Positions 23,864 to 33,893 of a stretch of 64,000 nucleotides of DNA are shown here, one piece after another. The position numbers were made by a program, and so were the translations under genes. The notes below the pieces were generated by a model. It was given only the letters and a program-made list of their open reading frames with translations. It did no database searches and had not been told where the DNA came from. Every line of letters begins with the position of its first letter. Within the stretch, counting starts at the first letter, position 1. The stretch comes from Russula earlei (lineage: Eukaryota; Basidiomycota; Agaricomycetes; Russulales; Russulaceae), in the NCBI GenBank assembly GCA_025769875.1, contig JAGFNK010000103.1, positions 62,001 to 126,000 on the forward strand, read 5' to 3'.

Positions 23864-24693
23864 GATGCCATCAAGTACAAAAGGCAAACATACATATCAG
23901 GGCATGCAGTTGACCCATTGCACTCTCTCTCAGTCATCTGCATTGCTATCCCCCAATCCCAGTTTGTTTGAACATCAAAGTGGGGACTCCTTGTCACCTC
24001 TGGTGCCAGATTGCCCTCCTTCCTCATCCAGTGTCCTTCATTTCAAACATCAGATCAAGGATGTTGCCTCTGAATCAACTTCCTCATGGACCAAAAAACT
24101 CAAGTCTGATCCCATGGCAGTTGCTGTCCATGGAATGCAGTCAACCTTAGAGAGGTTTGCTGATAACTTCAACTCAACCATGCATGCATTCATTGGTTTG
24201 TCCCCACCCCTGATCCTGCAGCCACTGCCCTCAGCCCCGGCCCTGGCCCCACCTCCAGCCATGCCTTCAAATGACATCATAGCTATCTCAGCACATCCTG
24301 AGATCACCCATCAGTCACTGGCAGTTCAGCATCTTATGAAGGATGTTGAACTGAATAGTGAATGGCTCTCCATGGGTGATCTCATCCCTGTGATCAATAT
24401 CTTGGGATCTTGTGACATTGTGAGTGTAGAATGTTATATTGTGCTTATGACTAGCAGGTCAGTGATGTCATGCAAGGTTGCACATGGCTACATCAAGGAT
24501 CTACTGGAGAAGGCCAGGCTGTCCTAACTTGTAGTTGTACTTCTACAGTAATCACACATCACACACCTGTACCATATCTTAATTTGTTGAATGCCATAAA
24601 TTCATTCATTCATTTTAAAAACATGTGGACATGTGTCGGGACTAAACACCCACTGTGCAATCCTGAAAAGTTCTCTGATACTGCTCCCACATC

Positions 24694-26003
24694 TCATTTC
24701 CACATCTCACTGGCAATCCTGTCTTGCTTGATATTTGCTTGCTCCCTCTCATAGCATATCACTACCCCACTTCCCAGTTCACCAGCCACTTCATGATGAC
24801 CCATCTGAGGGTCTACACTGTCATCAAATACATTGATCTCACTGCGATCATAATGGTGAATGAAATTGTGAAGGGCCACAAGTGCCGATGGGATGCATGC
24901 TTGAATGTCCATATTATACTCAGCAGGGTACCAAAGGATTCTGAAACACCACTTGAGAATCCCAAACATATGCTCTATGATGTTGTGAGCTTGAGCATGG
25001 CACAGATTGAATAATTCCTGGGGTGTGCATGGCCTAGGACAAGCATAAAAATTAGTGAGGAAATGGGAAAGAAAGAGAGAACACACCATATGGCAGCATG
25101 ACCCCACTCAGATAGATGATATTGTACACCTCAATATGGGACAAGCAGTTTGTCTGATGAGGCAAAGCCTGCATCAGTGAGATAGTGTTTCCCCCTTGGG
25201 ATGAGAAAATCGGAATGATGGGCATTATAGAAAAGAGTTGAGTTGGCAGTGGGGCCCTCCCAACCAGTCAACATATATGTGAAGCAGAGGTCAAATGAAC
25301 AAGCAGCAAGGCAGTTCTGTGAGAGAACACCATTGCAGTCTCTTGTTGCATCGTGCTCTGCAGCAGTGGAGTAACAACTGATGTGGGTGCCATCAATAGC
25401 ACCCAGGGCATCCTTGAAAAAGGGAAAAAACTTGGGAATCCCTTGGATAAATGAGTGAGGAGGGGAATTGGCATCAGGAAGCTGTACAAAGGTGGTATAG
25501 AAGGGGGGGGCTGCAAGAACTCCTAGTATCTTTTTAAAATATCTGAATATCCATCTGAAAATATATAGAAGGAAACCATAGGATACGTACTTTGAGACCA
25601 TGCTTGGTGACTGCTGAAAATGCTCTCCAATATTTGTCATTGACAGCCCAGTGGAAGCAGCATAGAGAAAAATAGCAATCTGTTCTTTGATTTGGACATG
25701 CCAAGATGATGCAACACTGAAGTCATGGAGAGTCTGATGGAGCTTGTGAAACACATGTTTATGGACCCCAAGTTCATTCTGAATGCATTCTGGGTGGCCA
25801 GTGAGTAGTTCTTGGACCCAGGCAGGACCAGTGAGGGCAGAGGTGTGATATGGAATAGGAGGAGAATGGGGTTGGAGTATTGACAGTACAGCCTGGAAGC
25901 CATAAAGGGCATAACCTGTAAAGTATAATATCATTAGAAGTTGTTGGCATTGCCATTGTACCTGCTGCCAATACAGCCTCTCCTGATCAGGGTAATCAGC
26001 CAT
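24694..26003 (-). pseudogene. PIF/Harbinger DDE transposase, copy 1 (one stop codon)
   Basis: The frame starts MADYPDQERLYWQQVQWQ (26003) and reads through HVQIKEQIAIFLYAAS, a DNA-binding helical region, to the DDE_4 nuclease: DALGAIDGTHI (first D), GKHYLTDAGFASS (second D) and HNIIEHMFGILKWCF (E, about 24985-24940). All three catalytic residues are present. The frame is cut by a TGA at 25131-25133 just after KLLVPY; the sister copy has CGA there (VPYRGVQYHL). A frame change separates this from the C-terminal part. It converges with the Myb-type gene, the usual order in this superfamily. Confidence 0.85.
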
Positions 26004-26298
26004 AGAATTGACCAGGGGATGGACAGGATGACTCAAAATTGGGGGGAAAAGATGGCCATGACTCAGAGGGCCATAAAAAGTTTTTGGGTACATCACATTA
26101 CACAACATCACATATGCAAATATGTGAATTACAGTTAACAGACAAAAACAACTGATATGAGGATGTGTCATGGTCATCACACCTGTGACTCCTGTCACCC
26201 CCAGCTAATCCCAAAATTCAATTCAAGTTCCAAGTTCAAGTTTCAAGGAATCTTGGTTGCTGTAAGGGGCCCAAATACTTACACTGGCCATGCAACTC

Positions 26299-26648
26299 TT
26301 ACAGCTTCCGGTCAACCCAAATCCGGCCTTTTTCTAACATTCTCTCAAACCGCATCTTCTTATCCCTCTCCAGATTTTCGCTCATATTCGCCCTGTAAAT
26401 CTTCAGCCGCTTGTCCCATGGAAGCTCTAGTAGTGTGCCTTTGCGTGATACTCTCGTATTCAAGCCCGATGATGAAGGCCGCGTCTCGTCAACGTTCTGA
26501 TCGGATGTTGGGCGCTCATCTCTGCAACGCAAAGCCAACTCGAAGGAGAGAAAGAGAACTCGAAGGAGTCGGCGTACCCTGGAAGAGCGAACGATGGAGC
26601 GATGCGAACGATGAGGCAGAATATGACAAAAACAGAGGAGGTGCGCAT
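26299..26648 (-). CDS. Small predicted secreted protein (97 aa)
   Basis: Two exons, 26648-26578 and 26521-26299, joined over a 56 nt intron (GTACGCC...GTTGCAG). The first encodes a signal peptide MRTSSVFVIFCLIVRIAPSFA followed by LPG. The second encodes a charged mature part of about 75 residues with no Cys: an acidic/Ser linker, then a basic helical C-terminus (LPWDKRLKIYRANMSE ... MRFERMLEKGRIWVDRKL). Splicing was chosen because it joins the signal peptide frame to the frame that stays open. The Harbinger element ends about 17 bp past the stop codon, so the gene may be truncated. I recognise no family. It might be an effector-type secreted protein, which is inference only. Confidence 0.55.
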
Positions 26649-26897
26649 TGTTGTGTATGAGTCGGACTTTTGAAATGAAAGTCGACGAAGGTGTCGAGGT
26701 GTCGGGGAGGAAGATCGTCGGTAATAAGTACCTGTAGTACGTAGGGACTGGGAGCACAGCTGGAGAGAGTTCGAATGGCAGGCATTGGCTTTATACTGTA
26801 ACGAGTCCACCTCCTTGTGGTTATTTTTTCGGATCAGGGGATGATGGACCGTCGCATCATCTTCCAGTTGATGCGACATCGATGACATCAACGTAGT

Positions 26898-26928
26898 GTT
26901 TTTTTTTTTTTTTTTTTTTTTTTTTTTC
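26898..26928. repeat. Poly-T tract
   Basis: About 30 consecutive T on the plus strand upstream of the small secreted protein gene (A tract on its own strand). Could be a poly(dA:dT) promoter element or the A tail of an old retroposed copy; no adjoining retroelement was seen. Confidence 0.7.
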
Positions 26929-26959
26929 AAATCCGAATCTGCCACCGCCACTCGGGCAA

Positions 26960-27633
26960 GTAACAAGAGATTCGAGAATGAACGAGTGATTGGACACGCC
27001 TCAGCCGTCGTTGGGCGGTTACACTGTGATGCGCTCTCGACGACGGTGGCCAGTCGATGCGAGCGGTCTCAATATAGCATGCGGTATAGCATGCGGTACT
27101 TTACTAATGCCCGACTGTCATCTCATCTCATGTACGTCGTGATATCCCAACTCCAAGCACAAGGCCAAGCCAACACTTAAGACCTTCAATCAGTGCGCCC
27201 TGATGTCCCACCACTGAAGCCAAATCGAGATGGACAGTTCCACCGGCCGAAGTATATTGGATGGCTGACTGCTAGAAACCCCATATTTACTAGGACATAC
27301 AAACTCATTTCCCATGCATTCTGACGGCTTGACCCCAGCCTCTTTGAAACGACCTTTCCAATGAAACAGGTAGCTTGACGAACTCATGTCACCGCACAAT
27401 GAGACATGACACCCCGTGTCAACAGGGTGGCCTCGAGAAACTGACACTTTCGATTTACGGTAGATCGTCTGACGTCGTGGATGGAAATACATTCTATCTC
27501 TAATTCCTACATGTCCCCGATGATCGAGTCCGAGAACCGGTTTCTATAGGACACTGCGCGGAGCCATCCTGGCAGTGAAAACTATGTCACCGACTAAGTT
27601 CATATTTGCTGGGAGGGAGCCGTTCGAACCACG
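26960..27633. other. Intergenic, no gene recognised
   Basis: Non-repetitive DNA with normal CpG content. A 100-residue open frame on minus (27190-27492) has no recognisable motif and no gene-like splice context. It holds the 3' flank of the TFIIE-beta gene. Confidence 0.35.
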
Positions 27634-28814
27634 TCATTTTCCAGGTGCCACATAGTCTTTACTGAGATCGATACCCATGCCTTTGAGGTGTGTATTTGTG
27701 AGCCTGGTAGTTCGTTGTCGTGCAGCAGACTTTTTGCCCTTCTTCTTCCCTATTGGACCTTTTATCACTGGAGCCTCCGACGCCGTCTCCTGTAAACCAC
27801 CTGAAAAGGACATTAGATGAGGGTGCGGATATGGTGGCTGACATGATGTACCAGATTGGAGTTGCTTGAGCAAATCAACATCGTTTGGCACAATCAAATT
27901 GTGCCAGAGATCGTGAAATTCTACAACGGTGTACGTTGGTAAGAAGAATTTCAGCCATATGGAAACGGCACCTTTCTCAACACTCAATCCGGTGCCATTC
28001 TTGCTGGCGTCACGCTTCGTTACCGCCTCCGGCCCTTCCTCATCGAGGTCAGCGGGATCTGCCTTGAGCTCGTTCCAAAACACCATGCGCATCTGGCCAT
28101 CCCTGAGGGTTCGCGTGACGAAAACCTCGCCCTCTTTTTCAAGTTCTTCGATGGCCGTAGGTGCATCTTTCCACGACTCCTTGAGCGTGCGCACAGAGAT
28201 GCCACCGCCACGACGCGTTGCTCGTTGAATTTCAGTGAGCAGGGCCGCTTTGCTGCGGAAGTTGTAATCATGCTAGAGTAAAGGTCAAGATCTTGCGGAT
28301 AGAGTATCGCGATGGGCGGGGGCGACTTGCCTTGAAGTTGTAAAGGTTGGTCCTAGGGTCAAACTCTACGCGTTCGTGAGCTCGAAACTTTTCAAAGAGG
28401 ACCTTGTCGGCGTCGAGAGGAGTTTGGGTCCTGATAGCTAGATCGTCCAGGCGCATGGGCCCATTGTTGGCCTGTCCGTGTCAGCTATTCCCATCCGCGC
28501 CAGCCATGGGGGCTCAACGTACTTTGAGGTGGTTGATCGCATAAAGCAACTGCGTGTTCACATCTGTGCCTGTGCCAGTATCAGCTGGCTGGGAGTACAC
28601 GATGGCTTAAGCGCGAAGGTCAACAAAGGAGAAAGGGAGGCGAAGGACGAGACATGCTCGCTTTTGGCCGCTTCTTTTTCTTGGTCGAGTCGCTGTCTGG
28701 TGGAGTCGGGGGCTGCGAAGAGGAAGCGGATGGTTGGTTGGAGTGCCAAGAGGTCATGTTTGCATTTTGAAGCGAAGATTTGAAAGCGGCGGCATCCCTG
28801 GCGAGAGTGGACAT
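27634..28814 (-). CDS. TFA2: Transcription initiation factor IIE, beta subunit
   Basis: Five exons: 28814-28658, 28605-28523, 28471-28331, 28272-27852 and 27800-27634 (322 aa). Recognised by VYSQPADTGTG, then the winged-helix core NTQLLYAINHLK, GPMRLDDLAIRT, VEFDPRTNLYNFK, HDYNFRSKAALL and RTLKESWKDAPTAIEELEKE, and a basic C-terminus ending SKDYVAPGK. With TFIIE-alpha it recruits and regulates TFIIH at RNA polymerase II promoters in the nucleus. The ATG at 28814 was preferred; an upstream in-frame ATG at 28883 would add 23 residues of UTR-like sequence. Two introns seem to be GC-AG type: 28330-28273 starts GCAAGT, and 28657-28606 starts GCATGT. The last intron (51 nt, in frame, no stop) could be retained. 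Lies head to head with PAN3. Confidence 0.92.
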
Positions 28815-28931
28815 GGCTGAGTCGTGCCAGGGATGAGCGGTGCCTCCCCGCAGGTGTGTTACGCCCACGCCCGGATTACTCATTACCCTACTCGACCCTC
28901 TCTTTTCTTTTTCTTCACCTCACGGCCGACC
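28815..28931. promoter_or_regulatory. Shared divergent promoter between TFA2 and PAN3
   Basis: Only 117 bp separates the two chosen start codons (48 bp if TFA2 starts at its upstream ATG). Both promoters and 5' UTRs must fit here or overlap the other gene. A pyrimidine-rich run (CTCTCTTTTCTTTTTCTTC near 28898-28916) precedes the PAN3 ATG. Confidence 0.6.
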
Positions 28932-31643
28932 ATGGCCTTTTTCACTAGGCCACACTCTGCCAGCGCCGCTGTAAAGATCGTTGCTCCTACTGCGGTCCCA
29001 GGCGATCCTATTAAAACATCTACGAAAAAGGGTCTGTGATTCGTAGATCTTTGATCTTGGTCTCCATCTCTCCCCAATCTTTGCAGACTCTACGCAACGA
29101 CAATGTAGGAATATTCTCATATACGGGTGAGAATATCGCACATGTGCAACCCTCACCTCCTATATTCAAAACTCGCATAGTTCATGTAAATTTCAAGATA
29201 AAGGCTGTATTTATTCTCACCCTCCGGTCAGCCAAGTTCGGCATCTCCATTGATATCAACCCTGACGTTCGCGCCAGCGACCGACGACGCCACCTTCAGC
29301 GCTAACGTGAGTGTTTCACACATTCTTGTATCATTGCCAACGGCGTTTGGTATTTCGCTGTGATGCCTGATCGAGAACTGGCAGGCCGCAACCTGAACCA
29401 CCTGGCGTTTCCGCGAAGCTCTCCCAGGCCGTCAATGCCCCTGTATTCGTTCCGAAATCCTCACCGCTCCCTCCTACGTCCCCCCCTCTTTCTCGTGTGC
29501 AGGCACAGCCCCCTTTTACGGCGTTCGTCATCCTCGTACCGCGTCTCAGGTGGTCGTTCGTCTGATCCACAGTAGGAGCACGCTGTCTACCTCGTCGCCC
29601 GCATCCGAGTACGACGAAAACGACTCTTACGACCACAACTATTATGTTCCGGGTGAGAATGATGGTCTGTACGACATATATTCGGCAGAGAGTGTGGTTC
29701 CTCAGGTTCAAGCCGTGCGTGTGGCCTGTGTGCTGAGTCATGCCTGAGATGGACGGAATCCTTTTCAGCTCGAAGTGAATTCGTTGAACAAGTCGTACTA
29801 CCCCCAGTTTCAGCCCGAGTACGACCAAGGGTTGGAATACTATCCCAAGCAGTCAACCTTCATTCGCCAGCCAGTAAGCGTCTTTGAGATACCTATCTCC
29901 TTCCCTAACGGTGTCTCTAGCTTGATTATCATTTATATTCTCTCCCCCCACCTTCTCTGCCACCATCACATTTCATTTCTCCGACTCTGCGAACCGATTT
30001 GCAATTGCGTTCTGAGATCATTCACACCGCACCTGCGCCGGGACTCAATCTTCCAGATAATCTGCAAGGTTACCATACTCTCGTCCCTCTTGAGAGCGTG
30101 ACGGGTGAACGCCGCAAATTTGGTAATTGGTACAGTACCGTATATCGCGCGACAGGTAAAGATGGTCGTGCCTACGTTTTGCGACGGGTATCAGGTACAA
30201 TCACGTTCCTAATCACTGCATAGCTGCGTTTGATGAAGCGTTGGGAAAAAGATTTTCACCTGATGCATCAAGCTGCATTCCAGTCCATTGAACAATGGTC
30301 ACGTATCCGACACCCCAACATCGTCGCTGTTCATGAAGCATTCACGACTCGTTCTTTTAGTGACAACTGTCAGTCTCCCGTCCTTTGCTCATCTCTTTTT
30401 CTCAGTCTTGTCCAGCGCTTGTGGTAGCCTATACGTATCATCCGAACGCGCAGACACTCTACGATGCACACATCAAAATTCGTGCGCCGACGTTCGTACA
30501 GGGCCGACTGCAGGCTGCCCAGCAATACGTCCCGGAGCGAACACTCTGGAGTTATATTATCCAGATAGCGGGCGCAATAAAGGCTGCGCATGACCAGGGT
30601 TTACCGGTCCGAATGATTGATGTTACCAAAGTTATCGTTTCGGGGCGGAATCGTTTGCGGATCGGTTCTTGTGGGTTGGCGGACGTGCTCACATATAACC
30701 CTGCGTCGTCATCGCGCGTGCCCGGTGTGCCCCTACCTGCAGAGCAGATTCAAGAGGATCTAGTTATGTTTGGGAAGCTCATCATGGCCATGTGCTGTAA
30801 CAATGTCGCGGCAACGAACAACTTTGGGAAATCGCTCGATATCGTGACGCAGCATTACAGTGCGGACCTCAAGAACGTTGCGTTATTTTGTCTCTCCAAA
30901 GCAGGCTCTCACAAGGTAATGCCCTACAAATACCTTCGACTATCGCCAGCTACTGAAGTATCAACGCGCGGTCTGGGCGCTGAAGCACATCGGACAGCTG
31001 TTTGATATGATCGGTTCAAGGCTCCTCACGGAAATGGACGATTTACAGAAGTAGGTCATGATTACACGATTCCTACTGTGTGTTCTAATTCCTAATTTTG
31101 TGGTATCGGTGCAGCGGCATGGACTACCTTGAAGGTGAACTGATGTCAGAACTCGAGAATGCGCGCCTCGTCCGCCTGCTTTGCAAATTTGGTTTCATCA
31201 ACGAGCGGCCCGAGTGCGTCTTTATGACCATAACTATAGTGTCATCACTCTAATCAGACCCAAAACTTCACAGGTTCGCGCGGGACGCACGATGGAGCGA
31301 GACTGGGGATCGATACATCATCAAGCTTTTCCGTGACTATGTCTTTCATCAGGTCGACGAGCACGGGCGGCCAATCGTCAGTCTTTCTCATGTTCTTTCA
31401 TGTCTCAATAAGGTATGTCTTGATTCGATCAGATGACCCATGCTGACTGTCTGGTCGGTTCAAGCTGGATGCGGGGACAGACGAGCGCATAATGCTTGTG
31501 TCGCGTGACGAACAGAGTGTGCTTGTTGTGAGTTACAAAGATGTTAAGGCGTGCATCGCGTCTGCGTTTGCGTATGTCTCAATGTCTTTCTACCCCTCTT
31601 GTGATTAACGCCTTTGGTTCCCAGGGAACTTTCCCAGAGATAA
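28932..31643 (+). CDS. PAN3: PAN2-PAN3 deadenylase regulatory subunit
   Basis: Exon 1 (28932-29031) leads into exon 2 (29087-29126) and exon 3 (29181-29226), which form the N-terminal CCCH zinc finger [21 protein letters not shown]. Further exons: 29278-29306; 29376 to about 29480, with VFVPKSSP; a frame ending at 29714; 29769-29873; and 29921 to about 30194, with LDYHLYS and the pseudokinase start [15 protein letters not shown]. Then to 30368 ([16 protein letters not shown]), 30406-30915, 30986-31050, 31115-31213, 31274-31412, 31465-31571 and 31625-31643. The C-terminal knob has [21 protein letters not shown]3 dimers bind poly(A) and PABP and bring the PAN2 nuclease for first-stage poly(A) trimming in the cytoplasm. 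Two junctions (near 29480-29575 and 30185-30230) could not be resolved cleanly. Confidence 0.9.
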
Positions 31644-31962
31644 CCAGCGTGGTGGTCCACCGGTAAGTTATTATACAGCGTGAGGACGTACTGTATGGGA
31701 GAAAAAAAATAGGTAGAACTAGAAAAAGATTAGGAAACTTTGAAAACATCTGCATTCTTTCTTCCTTCCATCTTACTGCCCAAGATTGTTGAGCAACTCT
31801 CAAGTGCACATGCTTCTGAACCCCTAATTAAAACACCTAACCACTGTATTATGAGCTGTGGTGATGATGGTGTCTTCCTGTGATGTCATTGGTCAATTGC
31901 TTCCATGATAGGTAGCTTTGGCTGACTCAGCAAGAGTAGCTGATGTGGAAATGTCAAGCCAT

Positions 31963-32110
31963 CAGGCTCCTTTTACCAACCAAGTTTTCTTGAATCTTGA
32001 ACTTGAACTTAGATTTCAGGATTTTCTGGGAGTGAGAGGAGTGATAGGCCATATATTTTGATTAACTGATATGAGTTTTTAAATTATGTACTTTCTTCCC
32101 TTCTGATCTG
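31963..32110 (+). mobile_element. Harbinger-MITE end fragment
   Basis: The block CTCCTTTTACCAACCAAG, followed by TTCTTGAATCTTGAACTTGAA and a GATTAACTGATATGAG end, matches the terminal part of the MITE at 41274-41735 and of the two Harbinger elements. Only one end is visible. Confidence 0.6.
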
Positions 32111-32371
32111 CAAATTTGTATATCATGATTGCATATTCATATGTGTGAAGATTTGTAAAAAAAAAACCTTTTCTACTATGTCTTCATGTTGAAGTTGCTT
32201 TGTGTTGTGTTGCCCCCCCCATCATTTCCTCTCCCCCTTTCCCCCCCAATGTAAGGATGCATGATAACTCTAATCAGTGATTGGTACAGTGATGCTGATG
32301 GCATGTGGTCCTCTTGCAATTGTCAACTCTTGCCTTGCTTTGCTGTGAAGCACTATTACATCTCCTCTCTA

Positions 32372-32601
32372 CACAATGGGCAGGAAGGGATAAGTTGAGT
32401 CTGCTTATAGTCAACTCAGTGGACAATAAAAGTAAAATATTTCAAGTGCTGAATAGGCTCTGTTGCAGCCACAAATTATATTACTTATGTAATATAATTT
32501 GTGGCTGCAACAGAGCCTACTCAGCACTTGAAATATTTCACTTTTATTGTCCACTGAGTTGACTATAAGCAGACTCGACTTATCCCTTCCTGCCCATTGT
32601 G
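32372..32601. repeat. 230 bp palindrome (foldback element, short form)
   Basis: Inverted arms of about 113 bp meet at TTACTTATGTAA (centre about 32486) with very few mismatches (one A/G at GCTGAATAGG versus GCTGAGTAGG, one T/C in the arm near TTTCACTT). Its arms match the outer half of the palindrome at 4866-5273 and lack that copy's inner 85 bp or so per arm. The right tip abuts a truncated hAT-like end at 32603. Confidence 0.85.
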
Positions 32602-32602
32602 C

Positions 32603-32668
32603 TAGTGCTCTCAGGTCAGGTCACATTGACTGCACAAAACTGCTTGACTGAACCTGACCTGACTAGGC
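32603..32668 (+). mobile_element. Truncated hAT-like terminus (family E fragment)
   Basis: TAGTGCTCTCAGGTCAGGTC and the following CTGCTTGACTGAACCTGACC match the left ends of the full elements at 37823 and 58430, then the match stops. Confidence 0.75.
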
Positions 32669-33345
32669 ATTGGCAGGGGTAATCCTGCAGGTATTCAGGA
32701 CAGTCCCCATACCCAAACCCATGTGGGAAGATCTCCTGTGGATACAGGAGTTAACCCCATGGGTTCATCAGGTACCAAACAGGGAAGGGTTTGTTTATAC
32801 ATGGGTAATGCCTCACATCCTCCTTTCCATTGCCTTCGTCCTCCTTGTTTCTGACCCAACTATTGTCTCTCCTTTCCCCTTCATTCTCTTTCCCTCTTAC
32901 ACTCTAATCTCAATGTTATCACCTTGCACTCCCTATTCCATGTCAGCAGACAGCAACAATAGCTCAGTTCAATTGCCTTTGACATCTCACCTTGCTGCTC
33001 AATGCCACATTTATTGGTCTTCAAGTCAGACCTTGGCTCCTCCATGCATCAACCTATGGCACAACATCATCCTCATCCAACCACACCTCATGCTCCCCTA
33101 TCCCCTGCAACACTAGTCTCCTTTCTCTGCCTCATTCTTCCCCTCTTTTTGTTATTATGTTCTTGCCCCTCTGTGACCATCTCACAAGCATTGTCCTCAC
33201 TCCCTCCACACATCTACACACAGACATGGATGACACATTCACTTTATCATCACTGCTCTACTGTTATCACTGCACCACCCCACTGCAGATTCCCACTGGC
33301 CATGGAGTCACATGATTAGAGGGTATTGGTTTTCCACTACATGAT
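32669..33345. other. CpG-poor stretch, no gene recognised
   Basis: Open frames on plus (32670-33116 and neighbours) give Leu/Pro/Ser-rich peptides with no family likeness. Probably old repeat DNA. Confidence 0.3.
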
Positions 33346-33350
33346 CCCTG

Positions 33351-33845
33351 TGTCACCAACCAGGGGCAGTGCCTGCCAACAAATCAGGTTCACGCATGAG
33401 ATGAGCGCAGAGAGTTCGGGCGAGACACTAAGTCCTCATGGATTTTGGGGATCTCAGAGATGATACTGCCAGGGAAGATATGTTCCATGGAAGGGGGAAG
33501 TTACAAATAAGTCTTCATGTTGAGAAGACTTATGAGTGAAAGGAGTTTCAGACAGATTGCTTGATGTCTTGCAAGCCTACAAGTCCTGAAGTTTGAAATC
33601 CAGTGATTGTCACAGAAGAACAAGCTTAGGGCTTGTTCTCCTAAGTAGACAGGTTTATATACAGGCAGAATGCTATATCAAATGGCATCTTCAAGGTAAA
33701 GGTGAGGTGATCGATCGGAACACACTGGAAAGTACTGATACACATGAGTCAAAGATAAGAGTCATCAAACATGAGGTAACCATGATTCTGTCCAGGGTAG
33801 GCTAGCCCGGTTGCCAGTCTGGTCCAAGGTACCGGTCCTGTGACA
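33351..33845 (+). mobile_element. Solo LTR (family D, copy 1, 495 bp)
   Basis: It runs from TGTCACCAACCAGGGG to GGTCCTGTGACA, with the 5 bp duplication CCCTG at 33346-33350 and 33846-33850. The CTTAGGGCTTGTTCTC block and TTTATATACAG box near 33652 are shared with copy 2. Confidence 0.93.
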
Positions 33846-33893
33846 CCCTGTGAAAATGAACTCCTATGCCTCACACCTTCCACTTAGCCCATC

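Larger units (their letters stand above)
21597..24527 (+). pseudogene. Harbinger Myb/SANT-like protein gene, interrupted
   Basis: The first part, ESNKAIWTTD (near 21655), is cut by a solo LTR and resumes at 22560 as EEEAALLQFL, NMTSNAMFKDHTFNQAA and KTGPMCKSKWQR, a Myb/SANT-like DNA-binding domain. A later exon (about 22990-23034, then 23864-24527) is cut by a second solo LTR and ends in a helical segment NDIIAISAHPEITHQ ... INILGSCDIV ... HGYIKDLLEKARLS. In PIF/Harbinger elements this protein helps carry the transposase to DNA. The sister copy on the minus strand at 61472-57987 gives the uninterrupted sequence at both LTR sites. Confidence 0.75.
21348..26281. mobile_element. PIF/Harbinger element 1 (two genes, nested solo LTRs)
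   Basis: The left end GCCCCATATAGCAACCAAGA and the right end (minus strand GGCCCCTTACAGCAACCAAG) are inverted copies that extend inward over more than 100 bp, including AACTTGAACTTGGAACTTG and TGATGACAGTGACAT blocks. Inside are a Myb/SANT-type gene on plus and a DDE transposase on minus, the usual convergent pair. Two solo LTRs (21685-22558 and 23035-23863) interrupt the Myb gene. A second copy, inverted, is at 56235-61726. Confidence 0.85.

Noticed and set aside
26460..26966. A 168-residue continuous minus-strand frame over the small secreted protein
   Set aside because: It begins upstream with a poly-Lys stretch from the poly-T tract and does not use the intron. The spliced model joins the signal peptide to the better frame.
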